Source: Acanthopleura granulata (taxonomy: Eukaryota > Mollusca > Polyplacophora > Chitonida > Chitonidae). From it: DNA of 64,000 bases. Position numbers and translations under genes: made by a program. The stretch spans positions 372,001 through 436,000 of the forward strand of contig JABBOT010000039.1 of the NCBI GenBank assembly GCA_016165875.1, in the 5' to 3' direction. This document shows positions 26,701 through 39,024 of the stretch, one piece after another. Under the pieces are notes generated by a model. It did no database searches and had not been told where the DNA came from. It saw nothing but the letters and a program-made list of their open reading frames with translations. Each line of letters starts with the position of its first letter. Position 1 is the stretch's first letter.

Positions 26701-28951
26701 CCTTCATTATTAAATGAAGTACATGCCCAAATCAGTTTGGCGCAGAAGAAAATGAGTGTAACTACGCATACTAAAGTCATGCTTCCTAATATTCTATTTC
26801 TAGAATTTACAAAGATCATAAATCACAAATCATGACTACGGCTTAACGACTATTTAAGAGATGTTGTTGAATTGTTCAGCAAATTGCGGACGTATATTAT
26901 TCAAAGCTTATCACAACGTTAATTTATATTCCGGTATATTGTGAGCGGAAGAAAACCCCATCTAGACACAGGTTCTCTCTTGTATCTTTCTACGATTGAA
27001 ACCACCCACTGGCAAATCTCATCTCAGCTTTCTAGGACACAAACTCTTCTTCCAATCTGCTTAAGGGGCTTTCGCGGAAAATCCACAGGGACAAACCAGA
27101 ACCGTGTGTTGCTGTCTGCCTTAAGCGGATTTCTGGAACAGCCTCAACGCCGACTAGTCTGTTTTGGTCAAACTTTGGGCTGATTTGGAAAAAAGTTTTA
27201 AGAACGCCTGCATTGGTCAGTAGGGCAGAAGTAAAATAAAGAAATTATACTTCGAAGTAATTTTAGTTGAACTGCTGAAACATGCGAAGAAACTTCTGAA
27301 ATGTAGCAGCTATGTGACCATTCTGATCTCATGGATTACACTGACGTAAACAATGCGACAACATTATGGTTCGCTGGTACACATTTCGTTGTCAGTAAAA
27401 ACACAATCATTAACTCACTTATGTCTGCGTACAAGTAATGAACGAACATCCAAAAACAACGGGCACAAAATAAACACTCTGGTCATGAATAAATTCTTCC
27501 AATTAATTTCGGTACTCCATCCGTTTAGCGTTAAGCGCAAAGAAAGACGGGCCAAGGACTGATAAACATGGCCTTGGAAACCTGGGGTCCCAAACGCGTC
27601 AAGTAGGAACACATTTCCATCCATATATGTTATGAAAGATTAAAGAAAATTTTCAGTACATCTCAATATATAGATAATCCCAGAAACTTTAAGCACTGCT
27701 TTATCCAGCTGAAAAATTGTATATATAACTAGATTTGCAACGCGACCGTCACAATGCTATTCTACCAGGCGTACTTCTCTTGATTTATTCTAAAACAGAC
27801 GGTCTGAAACAAACTGCCGTCATATTCGCCTTCCGGAAGACAGGAAACATATACTGTTCATCCTGTGCTAAAGGTGCACCGATGAAATTCTCAACACATC
27901 ATTACTGGTTTTATGTAATTTATGAGATAGAATGGAGTCTTTCTTCCATCTTGGCAACGGTACCTGGGGACTTGTGTAAAACATTCCACGCTGAAAGAAA
28001 AAGGCCTGGCATGACGTTAAATGAGGCAGTTGGGGAAGATCCAATTGTATTAACTGTGGCATTACTCAGCATGTGGTGATCATTTCGAACGAGACATCGA
28101 CACACAGCCTGCAGAATTTCCCAGATCACTTTCGCCTGATTGCTTAATTACTGCTCCCCAAAGGCGGGTAGGTTTTAGTTCCTCCATCCCGTGTCAGATG
28201 TACTCTTACTAAGAATTCCGAGCAAGTGTTCATTTGAATTAAACAGACATGCTTAGAATAATGGTGCTCTTCATCTTCTTTGAGCACGTGTAATCCCGCA
28301 CTAAAGAGTTTAGCATAAGAAGCATCTTTATTATTTGATATTTAACACTTTTACATGACATGAATCAGGAATGCATTAAACTGAAAGAAAAAGGACCTGA
28401 ATGGGAATATTTGCCAACTACTCTTCTAGAACGTTGCATAAAAAGACTCCAAAAGCCTGTTGTGACGCGTGGGAGCTTTGTGAATGCTTTGTGATACTTG
28501 AATGAATTCGATACGTGAAAGCCTTATGGATGTATTGCGCAACGATTAGATTTCGTGACTGATAAATAATGCACAGAAGTTATAGTTCAGGTTGCGTTGG
28601 TTTTGATCAACCATTGCGAACAGGTTAAAAGTGTGCTGGCGCGTGGAATCAAATCAAATACATTGACTTACGGAAACCCATTTCTCACCAGTTTGTCATT
28701 TCATGGTGCGCTTAAATTAAACAAGGACTGGCCTTAAAGTCTGACTTTCGCATCCCAATCGCTGACTCAGGCTGACATTACAGATCCGTAACCTCATGGC
28801 ATATTTCCAGAACCAATCTGAACACCAATTCACAAAGTAATATGTAAGACGTGGTATGTAAGGAACAACAAAAGATGTTGGTAACATGCTAAAGAGAGTT
28901 TGGTTAGTTTTCAGTCAATCAGTGTGGGAATATAAAGACTAAGAGTACAGA

Positions 28952-29275
28952 GAGTCAAACCAGAGCAGCGACGACAGTGTGATAGTTGGCAAATGATCAC
29001 ACAGGGATTCAAACCAGAGCAGCGACGACAGCGTGATAGTTGGCAAATGACCACACAGGGAGTCAAACCAGAGAAGCGACGACAGCGTGATAGTTGGCAA
29101 ATGACCACACAGGGAGTCAAACCAGAGCAGCGACGACAGCGTGATAGTTGGCAAATGACCACACAGGGAGTCAAACCAGAGCAGCGACGACAGCGTGATA
29201 GTTGGCAAATGACCACACAGGGAGTCAAACCAGAGCAGCGACGACAGTGTGATAGTTGGCAAATGATCACACGTT
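28952..29275. repeat. 54-bp satellite array, six units
   Basis: Six head-to-tail 54-bp units start at 28952, 29006, 29060, 29114, 29168 and 29222. The unit core is AAACCAGAGCAGCGACGACA, then GTGATAGTTGGCAAATGA and a CACAC end. Because 54 is a multiple of three, open frames run through the array in several frames on both strands, giving 18-residue repeats. These are not real proteins: the array is intronic and there is no start or splice context. The first and last units share variants absent from the four inner ones. Confidence 0.95.
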
Positions 29276-29470
29276 ATCGGTGAAATCCGGTCCCTTGTCA
29301 TTTTACCTTAGTTAGAGTTTTATTCTGACTGTTCATATAAGTGCTTAAGAAGTAAGAACTTACCAGCCCCCTATCACCACGGCTTATGCCGAATTAGGTA
29401 AAAGAATTACAGTGAAGTTAAATGCAATTTATTAGAAGTCACCAATCTAGAATTACTCATAGACATGCGA
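29276..29470. repeat. Dispersed repeat flanking the 54-bp array, copy 1
   Basis: The sequence from GTTATCGGTGAAATCCGGTC through TGTTCATATAAGTGCTTAAG to AAATGCAATTTATTAGAAGT aligns along its length with 43750-43915. Together with the satellite it forms one larger element. Confidence 0.75.
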
Positions 29471-30838
29471 CATTCTAGACATGACGTAAAAATTGAAAGA
29501 CTGCCTACGACGGAAAGGTTACGTTACTTCGGTCAGTTGCAAAACTATCCCTTCAAGATTCTTGACAGCAAGGCTGTGAATTTCAGTGTTGATCAAGTGA
29601 AATTCTCTTCTCCATTTCACCTGAAGTTTGGCCCGTGAATATCTACTTTAAGTGTCATATCTAATGCGGACACTTACTTTTTTTCTGACAGGATGTTAAC
29701 CCTCAGTACAAACCCTTAAGTGACAATATAATCAATCGGATTCAAGCAAAATGTGAGTTCCAGGTCTTTTATTCAATGCCTAAAGCTGTTTGATTTTAGA
29801 AAATATCAAAACTATTGTCCCATGTTCCGTTTATGCATTGATCATGTTTCCATTTTATCCTTTACAGAGTCAATCTATGACTAACGTAGCCAAGTACTCA
29901 ACTCTTCCCCTCTTAATCCGGTTAGACTGACTTAAAAGATTTTAAACGTCTCTGAAAACGTATTTGAAGTAACCCCGCATCTGATACAGCGACACATTCT
30001 CACCGGAATGACTACATCCAGGTTTCAACGCAACAGGTTTGATTTCTCCCTCCATGTCTTGGATGTTTCACCTGTGATGGATACTGTCCAGACTACAGGC
30101 TGATTATGACATCTGGCCAAACCCGGCTTTTGTCAGGGTCATCGATCCTATATACACATTTCATGAACTTTATTCGTCCGCTTATAACATTTATTGCTTC
30201 TTTTTGTCACCATTTAACACTGCTGTCTGCTTGACTACTGATCTTGTGATCATTGACCAAGAACGCCCCGCGTGGTTGAGAGCTGGTGTACAGGGTCGGT
30301 CCTGTCTGTTGAAAGTGAATTGTGTGAATGAATCCGCAGGACTGAATGTTCAGGGTTTAACGCCAGCTTGGCTGTACTTTGGAAATATCACGACCAGGAG
30401 TTGTTACAACCAGGAAACAGTTGTCTTTAAACATGAGAAGGAAAATATTCAAAATCAGAACAAAACGAAAATGAGACGGTTTCATAATCGCCTGGAAAGA
30501 AAACAAACGGCCATTATTCGAAAAAACTTATGAAATATATATGTTATGCAATGCCTTTTACAATGTCCTAAGAAATGTTTAAAAACATCTGTAAATATTT
30601 AACGATAGAAATGTCATCAACGCTCTCGAACACTGCATGAAACCATGGCTCGATCCAGGACACAATTATATTTAAAATTCGATAGACGAACCTTACTCCG
30701 TAGGCGGCAGAACTCTATGGCTTCCCTAGAGGGTGTAGGTTTTATTCTTTCCACCCCGAACATTTAACAGGGTTAAAGGAAGTTTACCATACACGGGTCG
30801 TATCATTGTACCATTATGTCGATTTCTTCTGACTCGGA

Positions 30839-30869
30839 GGATGCTGTATGTTTTAATCTTACAGCATCC
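30839..30869. repeat. Short inverted repeat
   Basis: GGATGCTGTA and its exact reverse complement TACAGCATCC are separated by 11 bp. Chance is possible. Confidence 0.6.
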
Positions 30870-31086
30870 ACAGCGGCACTAAAGATGACGGGTATTTTCT
30901 CCGTTACCTGGAAAATCTGTAAGATGTTAAGTAAGTTGTAATCCCCTGTAACGTGTATTCAAAACCTTATCTGCCCTGAGTGATGAACATTTTCCCGCTC
31001 TATCTGTTAAATTGAATTTTGTAGAGGGGGATTTTTTTACTACATTACTTTCTTAAGCTTCTTTATGACGAAAAATGTCTCTTTTG

Positions 31087-31196
31087 TATACCTCTAAACC
31101 ACATGTATGTCTACACCATGTAAGCCTTTAAACCATATAGACCTCTAAAACATATATACCTCAAAGCCGTGTATACCTTACAACCAGTACACCTTA
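31087..31196. repeat. 17-bp minisatellite
   Basis: About seven degenerate units of the form TATACCTCTAAACCATG, for example TATACCTCAAAGCCGTG followed by TATACCTTACAACCAG. Confidence 0.8.
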
Positions 31197-31409
31197 CTGC
31201 CGCTTAACTTGCAACTGACATACTGAAATGTACTATATTCAACAATTTTAGGTACAATATTCAGTTCTTTTTTCATGATGTTGACTTTTTCTCTTTGAAC
31301 GCTATAGAGAAAATGAGATCAGATAGAAACGACCGTGGGGTACTGAAAACCCAAAACACGACATGTTTTCGCTTCACAATAGGTCAGACGGGGAAGATAC
31401 CGTATGACT

Positions 31410-31612
31410 ACCTGAATCAGTCCCGCCACCTGGCGGGTTTGCCCGCGGATAAGTAGCACTTCAACCATTACGATCGCGTGTTCCAGCCAGCGCTAGTTCC
31501 GATGAGACCTGAATCTGGAGTTTTGCGAGGTATCAAAAGAGGCTCGATGGTTGTCTCCCAAGTTTGTCCGGTTTCATCCGTTTATAAACCAGGCTCCCAC
31601 TCTTCTGCTCAC
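31410..31612 (+). mobile_element. Possible diverged SINE copy
   Basis: GGTTGTCTCCCAAGTTTGTC followed by CGGTTTCATCCGTTTATAAA resembles the body of the diverged SINE at 57.1 kb, including spacing. A head and tail are not clearly visible. Confidence 0.3.
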
Positions 31613-31935
31613 CCTAAAGGACGACGGGAAATGTGAAGAAAATGAGATAGAAGGTGACAAGAAATATTTTTGGCATGGTTTAAGATGCCCTTCTAACAGA
31701 AAGCTGTCAATCTGAGTCACAGCAATGTTTTCAGCAGTATAGCAATGTCTAATTTTCAGGTATCATTTGAAAGATTCTGAGTCAGTTATTACAATGATCT
31801 TCTGTAAATAAGCCACGGTAATGTGCTACAAATGTGGCACTATCCGATTTTCAATTGTCAAGAGAAATACATTGACTGCGAGTGAATCACAGGTATCACT
31901 GTACGATTGTCAATTATGAGGTGAAACATTTTGAC

Positions 31936-32381
31936 TCAATTATTAATGCGAACTTTAGTAAATGAGTCACAGCAATGCGTTGCCAAGGTGAAGTTGCGTC
32001 CACAAGTAAGATGATGGATATATAACATTTCTTTCCCGGTCCTAGTGAGGAAATTGACACTGTACCTTGTTTCGGTGATACTGGTCAAGTCCATCAATTT
32101 ACCTTCTGCTGGCTTCATCAACTGCCCAGCTATTTTTACATCTGACCGAATCGCTTCAACACGTGCCGATGAAATGTGGCACAGTTCGGTGAATTGTCCT
32201 CAGTTATCACTTCAACACGACTGATTTGATTTGTCCTCAGCTCGTCAAGCTGAAGTCGATACGGAGTGGTTTCGGTCTTTTGTATGAGGCTTCTTCTAGG
32301 ACAGGCAGGTTTTAGGACGTTGGGGGAATGGAAGGGTAAGTTGGAGGGATGGAGGGGGGCTGTCAGTTCGTTTACTGCCAC
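31936..32381 (-). pseudogene. Protein-like minus-strand stretch in two frames, possible gene remnant
   Basis: On the minus strand one frame (32381 to 32136) contains RLQLDELRTNQISRVEVITE. A second frame, open from 32199 down to a stop at 31936, contains ELCHISSARVEAIRSDVK, then GKLMDLTSITETRYSVNF. The two frames overlap by 64 bp; each reads like protein in part and neither is complete. This could be a decayed gene or transposon fragment with a frameshift, or two chance open frames. An acceptor-like CCTGTCCTAG precedes the first. No family could be named with confidence. It sits in the 17-kb receptor intron. Confidence 0.25.
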
Positions 32382-32849
32382 ACCGAGTGGAAATTTACTC
32401 GCCGCCTGTAGAAGTCATGAACCCCTTAAGAGGAAAATGCCAGTCTTCGGCCCAGGGGATGCGGATCGGGAGCAGATCCTGTCAGATAAAGTCAGTGGTC
32501 AGGCCACACGAATGGCCTCGCCTGGATCCGGCACCATCCTGTGTTGCAGTCGCCTCGCATTTCCAGACGTTCCGATATAACGGTGGCCTATCCGAGCATA
32601 AGACAACTCGTTCAAGCATCCCATGCTAATTGTTCCCATCCAATAAACAAGCTACCATTATTTCTCCAGCTGAAGTTCTCCAGCGAGCCTGGTTGTCACG
32701 CAATGAATGCTCGACAGATGGCGCTACACGATCAGAACCATTTGTCAGTGGAATCGACCATGTTCGTGAAAGCTACTTAGGAGAGTGAGGCTGTGTTTTG
32801 GTTAAATGAGTATATCATTTAAAAATAGAGTACACAGGAATATTTCTTT

Positions 32850-33113
32850 AGATATTTATTTCATTGGTGTTTAAAGCCAATTATTTCATTGGTGTTTATT
32901 CAAGATTTTTTCACTTGCACGACATCGGCCAGCATTATGGTGAAAGGAAACCCGAGCAAAGCCCGCGAATCTCGTGACCATCAGCAGATTGCTGGCAGAT
33001 CTTCCCACGTACGGCCGGAGAGGAAGCCAGCATGATCTAGATTTAAACTGACAACTACCGCATTGGTGAGAGGCACTGCGCTAACGCGCTACACCCCCCG
33101 GCCACGGAGGCCT
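32850..33113 (-). mobile_element. tRNA-derived SINE, family 1, reverse, full length
   Basis: The 3' end is at the left (TTATTTCATTGGTGTTTAAA) and the tRNA-like head at the right (box B complement near 33042; TAACGCGCTACACCCCCCGG and CCACGGAGGCC near 33080-33112). The tail-proximal TTATTTCATTGGTGTTT is duplicated internally (32857 and 32881). AGGAATA at both flanks may be a short target duplication. Confidence 0.9.
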
Positions 33114-35876
33114 CCAGTAGGAATAATGTGCGAAGCTACGGATGATCCCATGGCTTGTGCAAGCACCAAATCTTCCTCTGATTTCGTTACTTTACAATTT
33201 TACTTACTTTACTGTTAAATTTAAATAATTGCACTTGAACTCAGTTTGAATTTCAATGGTAGTTTTTTCGCTCTCATTGAATCATTTGATTATCACATGT
33301 CATTATTATGCCTGACTCAATGTTGCATTTTTATCTGATGGATAAAATGAAATAGGAATGGATAAAATGGATTTTTCGGGCGTCACATTTCGATATGAAA
33401 ATGTTCAACTCAGTTAAAGCTCAGTAATCAGTTTAAAATTTTAATTAGTTATTTCGCACGAAATCTAACAGAATGTGTATCTTTACAAATAAACTGCTTT
33501 CTCATGGGAACGGCACTCTAAAACAAGCTTCCATTGCATTCTACATTCTATAAGTCAGTACGGCCAGATGATGTTGTGGGTGGATTTGTACCGTTCCAAA
33601 TGAAATTTTGGCTCCTTTCAAAATGTTGCCTTCCATACATTCTTAAAAGGCTCTGCATAGTGCTAAGGGGGTGTAACTTACTTTTGAAGAATTTATATAA
33701 GTTGTCGAAATAGAATAGTAACTGAGGTAAACTGAGAGGAGACCACATCTGCCGACTATACCACACCGTCGTCGATGCTCTGGTTTACTCTCTACGCTGT
33801 AGTCATTTATATTTCATATAAATCTTGTCCCGTTGTGAAATATGTCTATGGTAATATATACCGTATTAAGACATGTATTATCACTGCACTGGCTTGTTGC
33901 TCTTAGGGATATGTGAAATAAAGATATACTAGTATCGTAATGTACCAGGAAAGGTGTCCGTTGTAATGTACACTGCACCGGGTCCTGAGATAAGGATGTG
34001 CTGTTGCGGTGTGAATTATGTTCGTAGTAATATATAACGTATGGAAAAAGAGCACTAGAGAAAAGACAAGCATGTGCAGTGATTTTTGTCGAGGTATACA
34101 AATGAATGTAAGTGAATTTTTTTTGGCTGTGAAATATTTTACGTTCTCCTGCTATCATTGTGTCAGTATGACATTGAGAGTGCAATGCTCTCTTAATACA
34201 GGATTATATCAGAAACCGAATATAGGATGGTGTATACCTGACAATAACATGATCCGGTCGGAATTATATAGCCTAAGGACATACGTGAGAACGTAGGGAA
34301 ATTAGATAGATTCTCCTTTGGTAATTGGCATCTAATTTCTAGAAGCCACCTTAGTGCAATAATAAAAAAAAAACCAAAAAAAAACAAAAAAAACGACCTG
34401 CGTTTAATATCCGTGTTCAGGGTATAGAAATGCAGTCATGTTTCCCATACTTTCAACTCGCTATGACCTGAAAGCAGCCACCACGATATACCATTATTGG
34501 TGAACATTTAACCACAGGTGGTAGTGATGAATATTCATAGCGATCATCATTTATTAGCGACTGATCTAGCAAAGAACGGTTGTGATCGGTTTATCAGTTT
34601 TTCGCCATTACAACGGTGTTTGGAATGTTGACCGTTTTATAGAAGTTACCGCAATGTCTTGTGGTAATATTTTGACTTCAGCTGAAACGGAAATTATACA
34701 CAAATAAAATACCAGAGAAACATCAAACTCCGGAAGGAAAATCACAGAAAAAACATGAGAGAGTTATGTAAAGTTTGATAGTTTACATGTATTAGCACTT
34801 TAATTGCATTTTAAATATTCATGGCATTAGCGGTGACGGAAATTTGCACTCTGACTTTTCCCTTAATGGCTCGTGAGTCCGGTCCACAGAACTGAATGAC
34901 TTGCTCTTTCAATGAAAGAGTCAACCTTTTCTTCATTGAGTTGATAAAAACGCAGATGAAGTTGCCTGTGTGCTTCCGCGAGAAATATGATCCAGAATTG
35001 GAGAATAACGGAGGTTTCCTAGGCGTCTAATAAGTAAAATATTCCATACTATGTCGTGGAGACATAAACAGAGGTGGAAACCAAAATCTGCCCATAAACT
35101 GGGATTCGTACTCGACAATTGTATGATGGCAGTGGGTCGCTAGAATGTATAGATAATGTGTCTTCTTCTGTCCATGCCGCCAAAGTGCTGCCACATATGC
35201 AACATCATGCCGAAGGCACCAGACATCATTCCCTATCCTGTTGCATTATACTGGCACCGGGTCGACCAAGGATCCTTTGTTCTAATCTCTGTTTGCTGAG
35301 CGCCAAACCAGTCAAAAACAAGTACTATTTTAAAAGTCTTTAGTACGATCCGACACAGGGTTAACCTCAATCTCCCCAGCCTGTCTATTGAAATACCCAA
35401 TGTACATGAACTCTAAACCAATGCAAAGTTAACGGGTAAAGAATCTGGCGCAATGAACGTCTGAGTGGATGACAACCAAGCAACAATTAAATAACCGTAA
35501 CCAATGGACGTCAAAAGGATCGCTTGTAAAGAATGAGTTAAGAATTATAGAACGCAATAGGTGTGTATGGCATACTACAAAATGAACAGCTAAGAAATTG
35601 CACGCTGTTGGAGCCAAGGAGAGATCACACAAAGAACCTCTTGATAAATCGCTCACAATGAGCAAGGGAAGAATTGTATGTGATGAACATTCGAGGAATC
35701 GCAAACACTAGAAATCCAAGACCAAGCTGAGCTTATATCGAGTCAATTAAGGTATCTGTGCAAGATAAGTGTATTATCATCGATGTCAAACGAACTCCGT
35801 AATATTTTTTTTCATGAACGCAGGTATTTACCATAATGCGTGACTTTAAATGCCTTCATTTTGTTCTCTTTCACAG

Positions 35877-36072
35877 TAAAAACCAGAGCGAGGTTCCCTG
35901 GTACCGTGCCAACGACACTAGAGAGACGAATGAGCGAGCCCGGAAAGCTTATGAAGCTCTGATGACCGTGACACTCCGGAAACCCACGAGCCCGGCGTAC
36001 CACCGCTTCTCTAATGAGGTGAAGCGACGTGCTCGGGCCAAGTATGAGAACTTTACGTATGGCGAAGAGGAG
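35877..36072 (+). CDS. Natriuretic peptide receptor-like, exon B (ligand-binding domain)
   Basis: Internal exon of 196 bp between the TTTCACAG acceptor and a GTAAAT donor. The first base completes a serine codon begun by the previous exon and 65 whole codons follow, so it closes in phase 0. Motifs include ARKAYEALMTVTLRKPTSPAY, then FSNEVKRRARAKYENFTYGEEE. In the family this segment follows the F-F-N-I strand: a variable glycosylated loop, a helix around A-x-x-A, the V-T-L strand, and a helix with acidic and basic residues before the next conserved strand. Three N-glycosylation sequons are visible (NQS, NDT, NFT), which fits an extracellular domain. Codon and dinucleotide use is clearly richer in GC than the surrounding intron. 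Confidence 0.93.
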
Positions 36073-37406
36073 GTAAATGTGCTGATAGGGGGTAAAGGCA
36101 AAATTAAAGCTATGAAGTAGACCATAGATTTAGGAGAAGAACTATTTTAGACAGTTATCAAGGTTTAAGAACCCGGTGTAATTCGAAATTTTCTCACAAA
36201 AAAATCCAGTCCTTTTAATATATTGGGCAAGAGAAAAAAATGATGGATTGCAGAGAAAACCTCTACCATAGCAACTTGTACACATTCTATTGTTTGCTCG
36301 TTATTGGAAATCATTCTATCGATTCTTCTGAATGGTGCCCCATGTCGACACCCGGCCATCGGCAGGATGCTGAAAGACCCTTCTTCTTACGATAGGAGGG
36401 GAAATCAGCCTGAACTGAAGTTGAGCCAACAGCCATCGCATTCGTGTTGGATAATATATCTGTGAATTTAAACTTTTATCACAGCATTTCATACAATCAA
36501 ATTTAGCTGCCTGATTATTTTCCTGTTCATCTTGTGGCGGCGAGAAAAATGATTGGCTGCCTATGTATATAGATATGGCTCGTCAGCAATGTTCAATTTT
36601 TAGCGATGCTTTTGTTTTGACGGTGAAACAGTTGATAAACAGAACAATCGCCCACACGCAAGGTTTAGGACACGATCGTACATCGTCGTTTATACGATTT
36701 AATGTTTTTACCACACATATTGCTTTTTCCCTCGGCAATCACTTGATCGACGACAATCTCTACTGCCTGCATAAACGGGTTAGGGAGCAAATACCTATTT
36801 CCTTAATGGGAAAGATAGAGAAAAAAACATAGGAGATGAATGTAAAGGAGACGGGGTATAAACGTTCCTTACATGGCGATAGTCTGTGACACACGCGGAC
36901 TGCAAATGGCTTCATCATCGGCGGGAATGTTTATCCCGCGAATTGCCAGTTTACATCACAGATCGTTTTACATGCTGATACGTTGTTTGGCTGGCCACAA
37001 ACAGGATTTAGCGTCCAAAAATGAGTAGTCTCTCGTCTGAATGCTTTTGTGTTCGTTTCCATTTGAAGACGTTGGAGTGGAAACGAGAATATATAGACTT
37101 GGTAGAAGCAGATGAACTGAACATTTGTTTGCAGTATACTGTGCGTTTCGAGACAGCTAGCCAGAGGGAAAATATCACGTCGCTATGACTGCGGTTTAAA
37201 ATAGAACCACTATGAAGCACATATGCATATTCTTCCAAAGACCAAAGAATTTGAACATTTTATTAATACCCTGCATTTTTGATTATCGCTAGCATCCTGG
37301 AAAGACAATGCAGAAAGTCTGTTTCCAGTAATATTTAGTGGAAATATAAAAGGACTGATACACGACGTAATGTTTTGGGGGGTTGGGAGGACCGCGAAGG
37401 AAGTAA

Positions 37407-37434
37407 CCTCGGAGTATTGAGCAATACTCCGAGG
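37407..37434. repeat. Perfect 13-bp inverted repeat with 2-bp loop
   Basis: CCTCGGAGTATTG, AG, CAATACTCCGAGG forms a perfect palindrome of 28 bp. Confidence 0.85.
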
Positions 37435-38730
37435 CATTGTAGATCTGGTTGGAAATGGGTATGTCTAATGTTCAACATAGGTCATAGTTAACATACTCAG
37501 CGAACAGAATTGAGCTGATGTCGCTTTGAAAATCAAGATTCGCGCAAGAAAGTATCCTATAGAAAAGACCTTTATGTAAGCAGACAAAAATGTTTCCGAA
37601 ATTTCGCGGAAATGGCCTCTAGCCTCCTCAAATCACCTCTGGTGTTTTTTGTTATTATTGCTGGACGTATTCCTACATTTAACATTTACTTCTGAAGGTA
37701 GTGAATAGGTTCAGCTCAGAAGGCAGTCTTGACAAGAAACTCGCGAATGTGCGATGAATCCCTCTGCGCAGTGGGTGGGCGCTCCCAAAACCTGGAATTT
37801 GTCCTTACACCCTGAAACAAGTTATAACATCAATCCATTTTTCTTTTCTTGGCATCGATGACTCCAACAGCCCACCAAGAGATTGTCCCCACCCCTGCTT
37901 CTCCGGTTGTCTTGTACCGATCGATAAAGCAAACAACCCTTAGCCATTTGTCTCGACAAAGCCATCAATGTTCGTTTGCTAGCCATGTGTTACTGTTACT
38001 GGGTTTGTCTGTCCAGACGCACCTCTTTTGTCCCCATATGATTAGCGTGGCATGTTCGCCCACAGTATCGAGCCCATCAGAACTTGTGGCCATTCTTCAA
38101 GGTCTGCCGGGAACACGAAAGAACACAATAAATAGCGACAAAGCTATTTTTCTCTATATATGTCGGTGTTTATGTGGGGTTCTTGTGTTTGGGGTGGTTT
38201 GGTAGAATATCCGACCATCAGACGAATATCAGTTTCCAAATCACTGTTCCTTCCTACAACGAGTGTTGTTTTAAGAGAAAAATAAACTTACTGTCAGTTT
38301 CGGTGAAGGAAGGGGTCGTAATAATTTACTTCAACCCCTGTGATCAAGGCATACCTTAAGTATGGTTTTATATCAAAATTTATTGTCATGAGAAGCAAAA
38401 CGAAAGGTGTACTGTGAACAAGACCTCAGCCACATCTTATGACATAGGTATAGTTATCCAAGGCTTTCCGACAGGCACGAGGAAAAAATGTACATGGTAA
38501 GCAATGACGGCGTAACCGCAGGGTTATTTCGCTTGGAGCGCAAGCTTTAGCAACATATGTAGGTTATGTGGTAAAACTACCTCGACAGGCGACGCAAAGA
38601 CAGAGCAATGTTGCAAACAGGCGTTTTCTCAACCTGCAGGCTCTTACTTTCTTCTGTAATGTTTAGCCAATGATCCATGTCTAAACAGCTAATTTAACCA
38701 AATTCTATGGAAACCGGATGAGGATATATC

Positions 38731-39024
38731 GCCCCGCGCCTCGCGAGTCGAGTACCGCGAAACAAGGACAGTGTAAATCGCACGGGAATGGTACCGTTCT
38801 CGTCTGGCGGGTCTAGACCCGCGGGACGATTGGAGGAGGACGGTACCCATTCGTGATCGTCTTCGTCCCCTCGTCCCTCGCCTAGGGGGTCGAAAACCGC
38901 GGCACGAGAACGGTATGATTCACGCGCGATTTGCACCGTACTCGTGTCGCGGGTCTCGACCCGCGAGGTGCGGGAAGAGGAGATGAGGACTGTATCGTCC
39001 TCGTGTCGCGGCACGCGACCTGTC
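38731..39024. repeat. CpG-dense block of palindromic repeats
   Basis: About 40 CpG dinucleotides occur in roughly 290 bp, against an AT-rich background. Five degenerate units begin at about 38741, 38805, 38883, 38946 and 39006, each opening with a palindrome of the GCGGGTCTCGACCCGC type, followed by a purine-rich segment and GTACTCGTGTC-like ends. A frame open on the minus strand across it reflects repeat composition, not a gene. Confidence 0.75.

Larger units (their letters stand above)
18951..35876. other. Receptor intron, about 16.9 kb
   Basis: The donor is GTGAGC and the acceptor is a pyrimidine-rich TTCTCTTTCACAG ending at 35876. The flanking exons join in phase 2, giving an AG|T serine codon. 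The contents are repeats: SINEs at 21.97, 23.7 and 32.85 kb, GTTT and ATTG microsatellites, an AAAT-rich SINE tail at 23.8 kb, the 54-bp satellite at 28.95 kb, a 17-bp minisatellite at 31.1 kb and a perfect inverted repeat at 26.66 kb. A minus-strand protein-like stretch lies at 31.9-32.4 kb. A homopyrimidine-rich stretch lies near 22.77-22.84 kb. No further receptor exon is needed, because the peptide is continuous with the family across the junction. Confidence 0.8.

Noticed and set aside
28952..29275. CRISPR array
   Set aside because: The 54-bp units are contiguous repeats without unique spacers, in a eukaryotic intron.
28911..29301. Overlapping open frames of 96-120 codons on both strands with 18-residue repeats
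   Set aside because: They exist only because the 54-bp satellite unit is divisible by three; no splice or start context.
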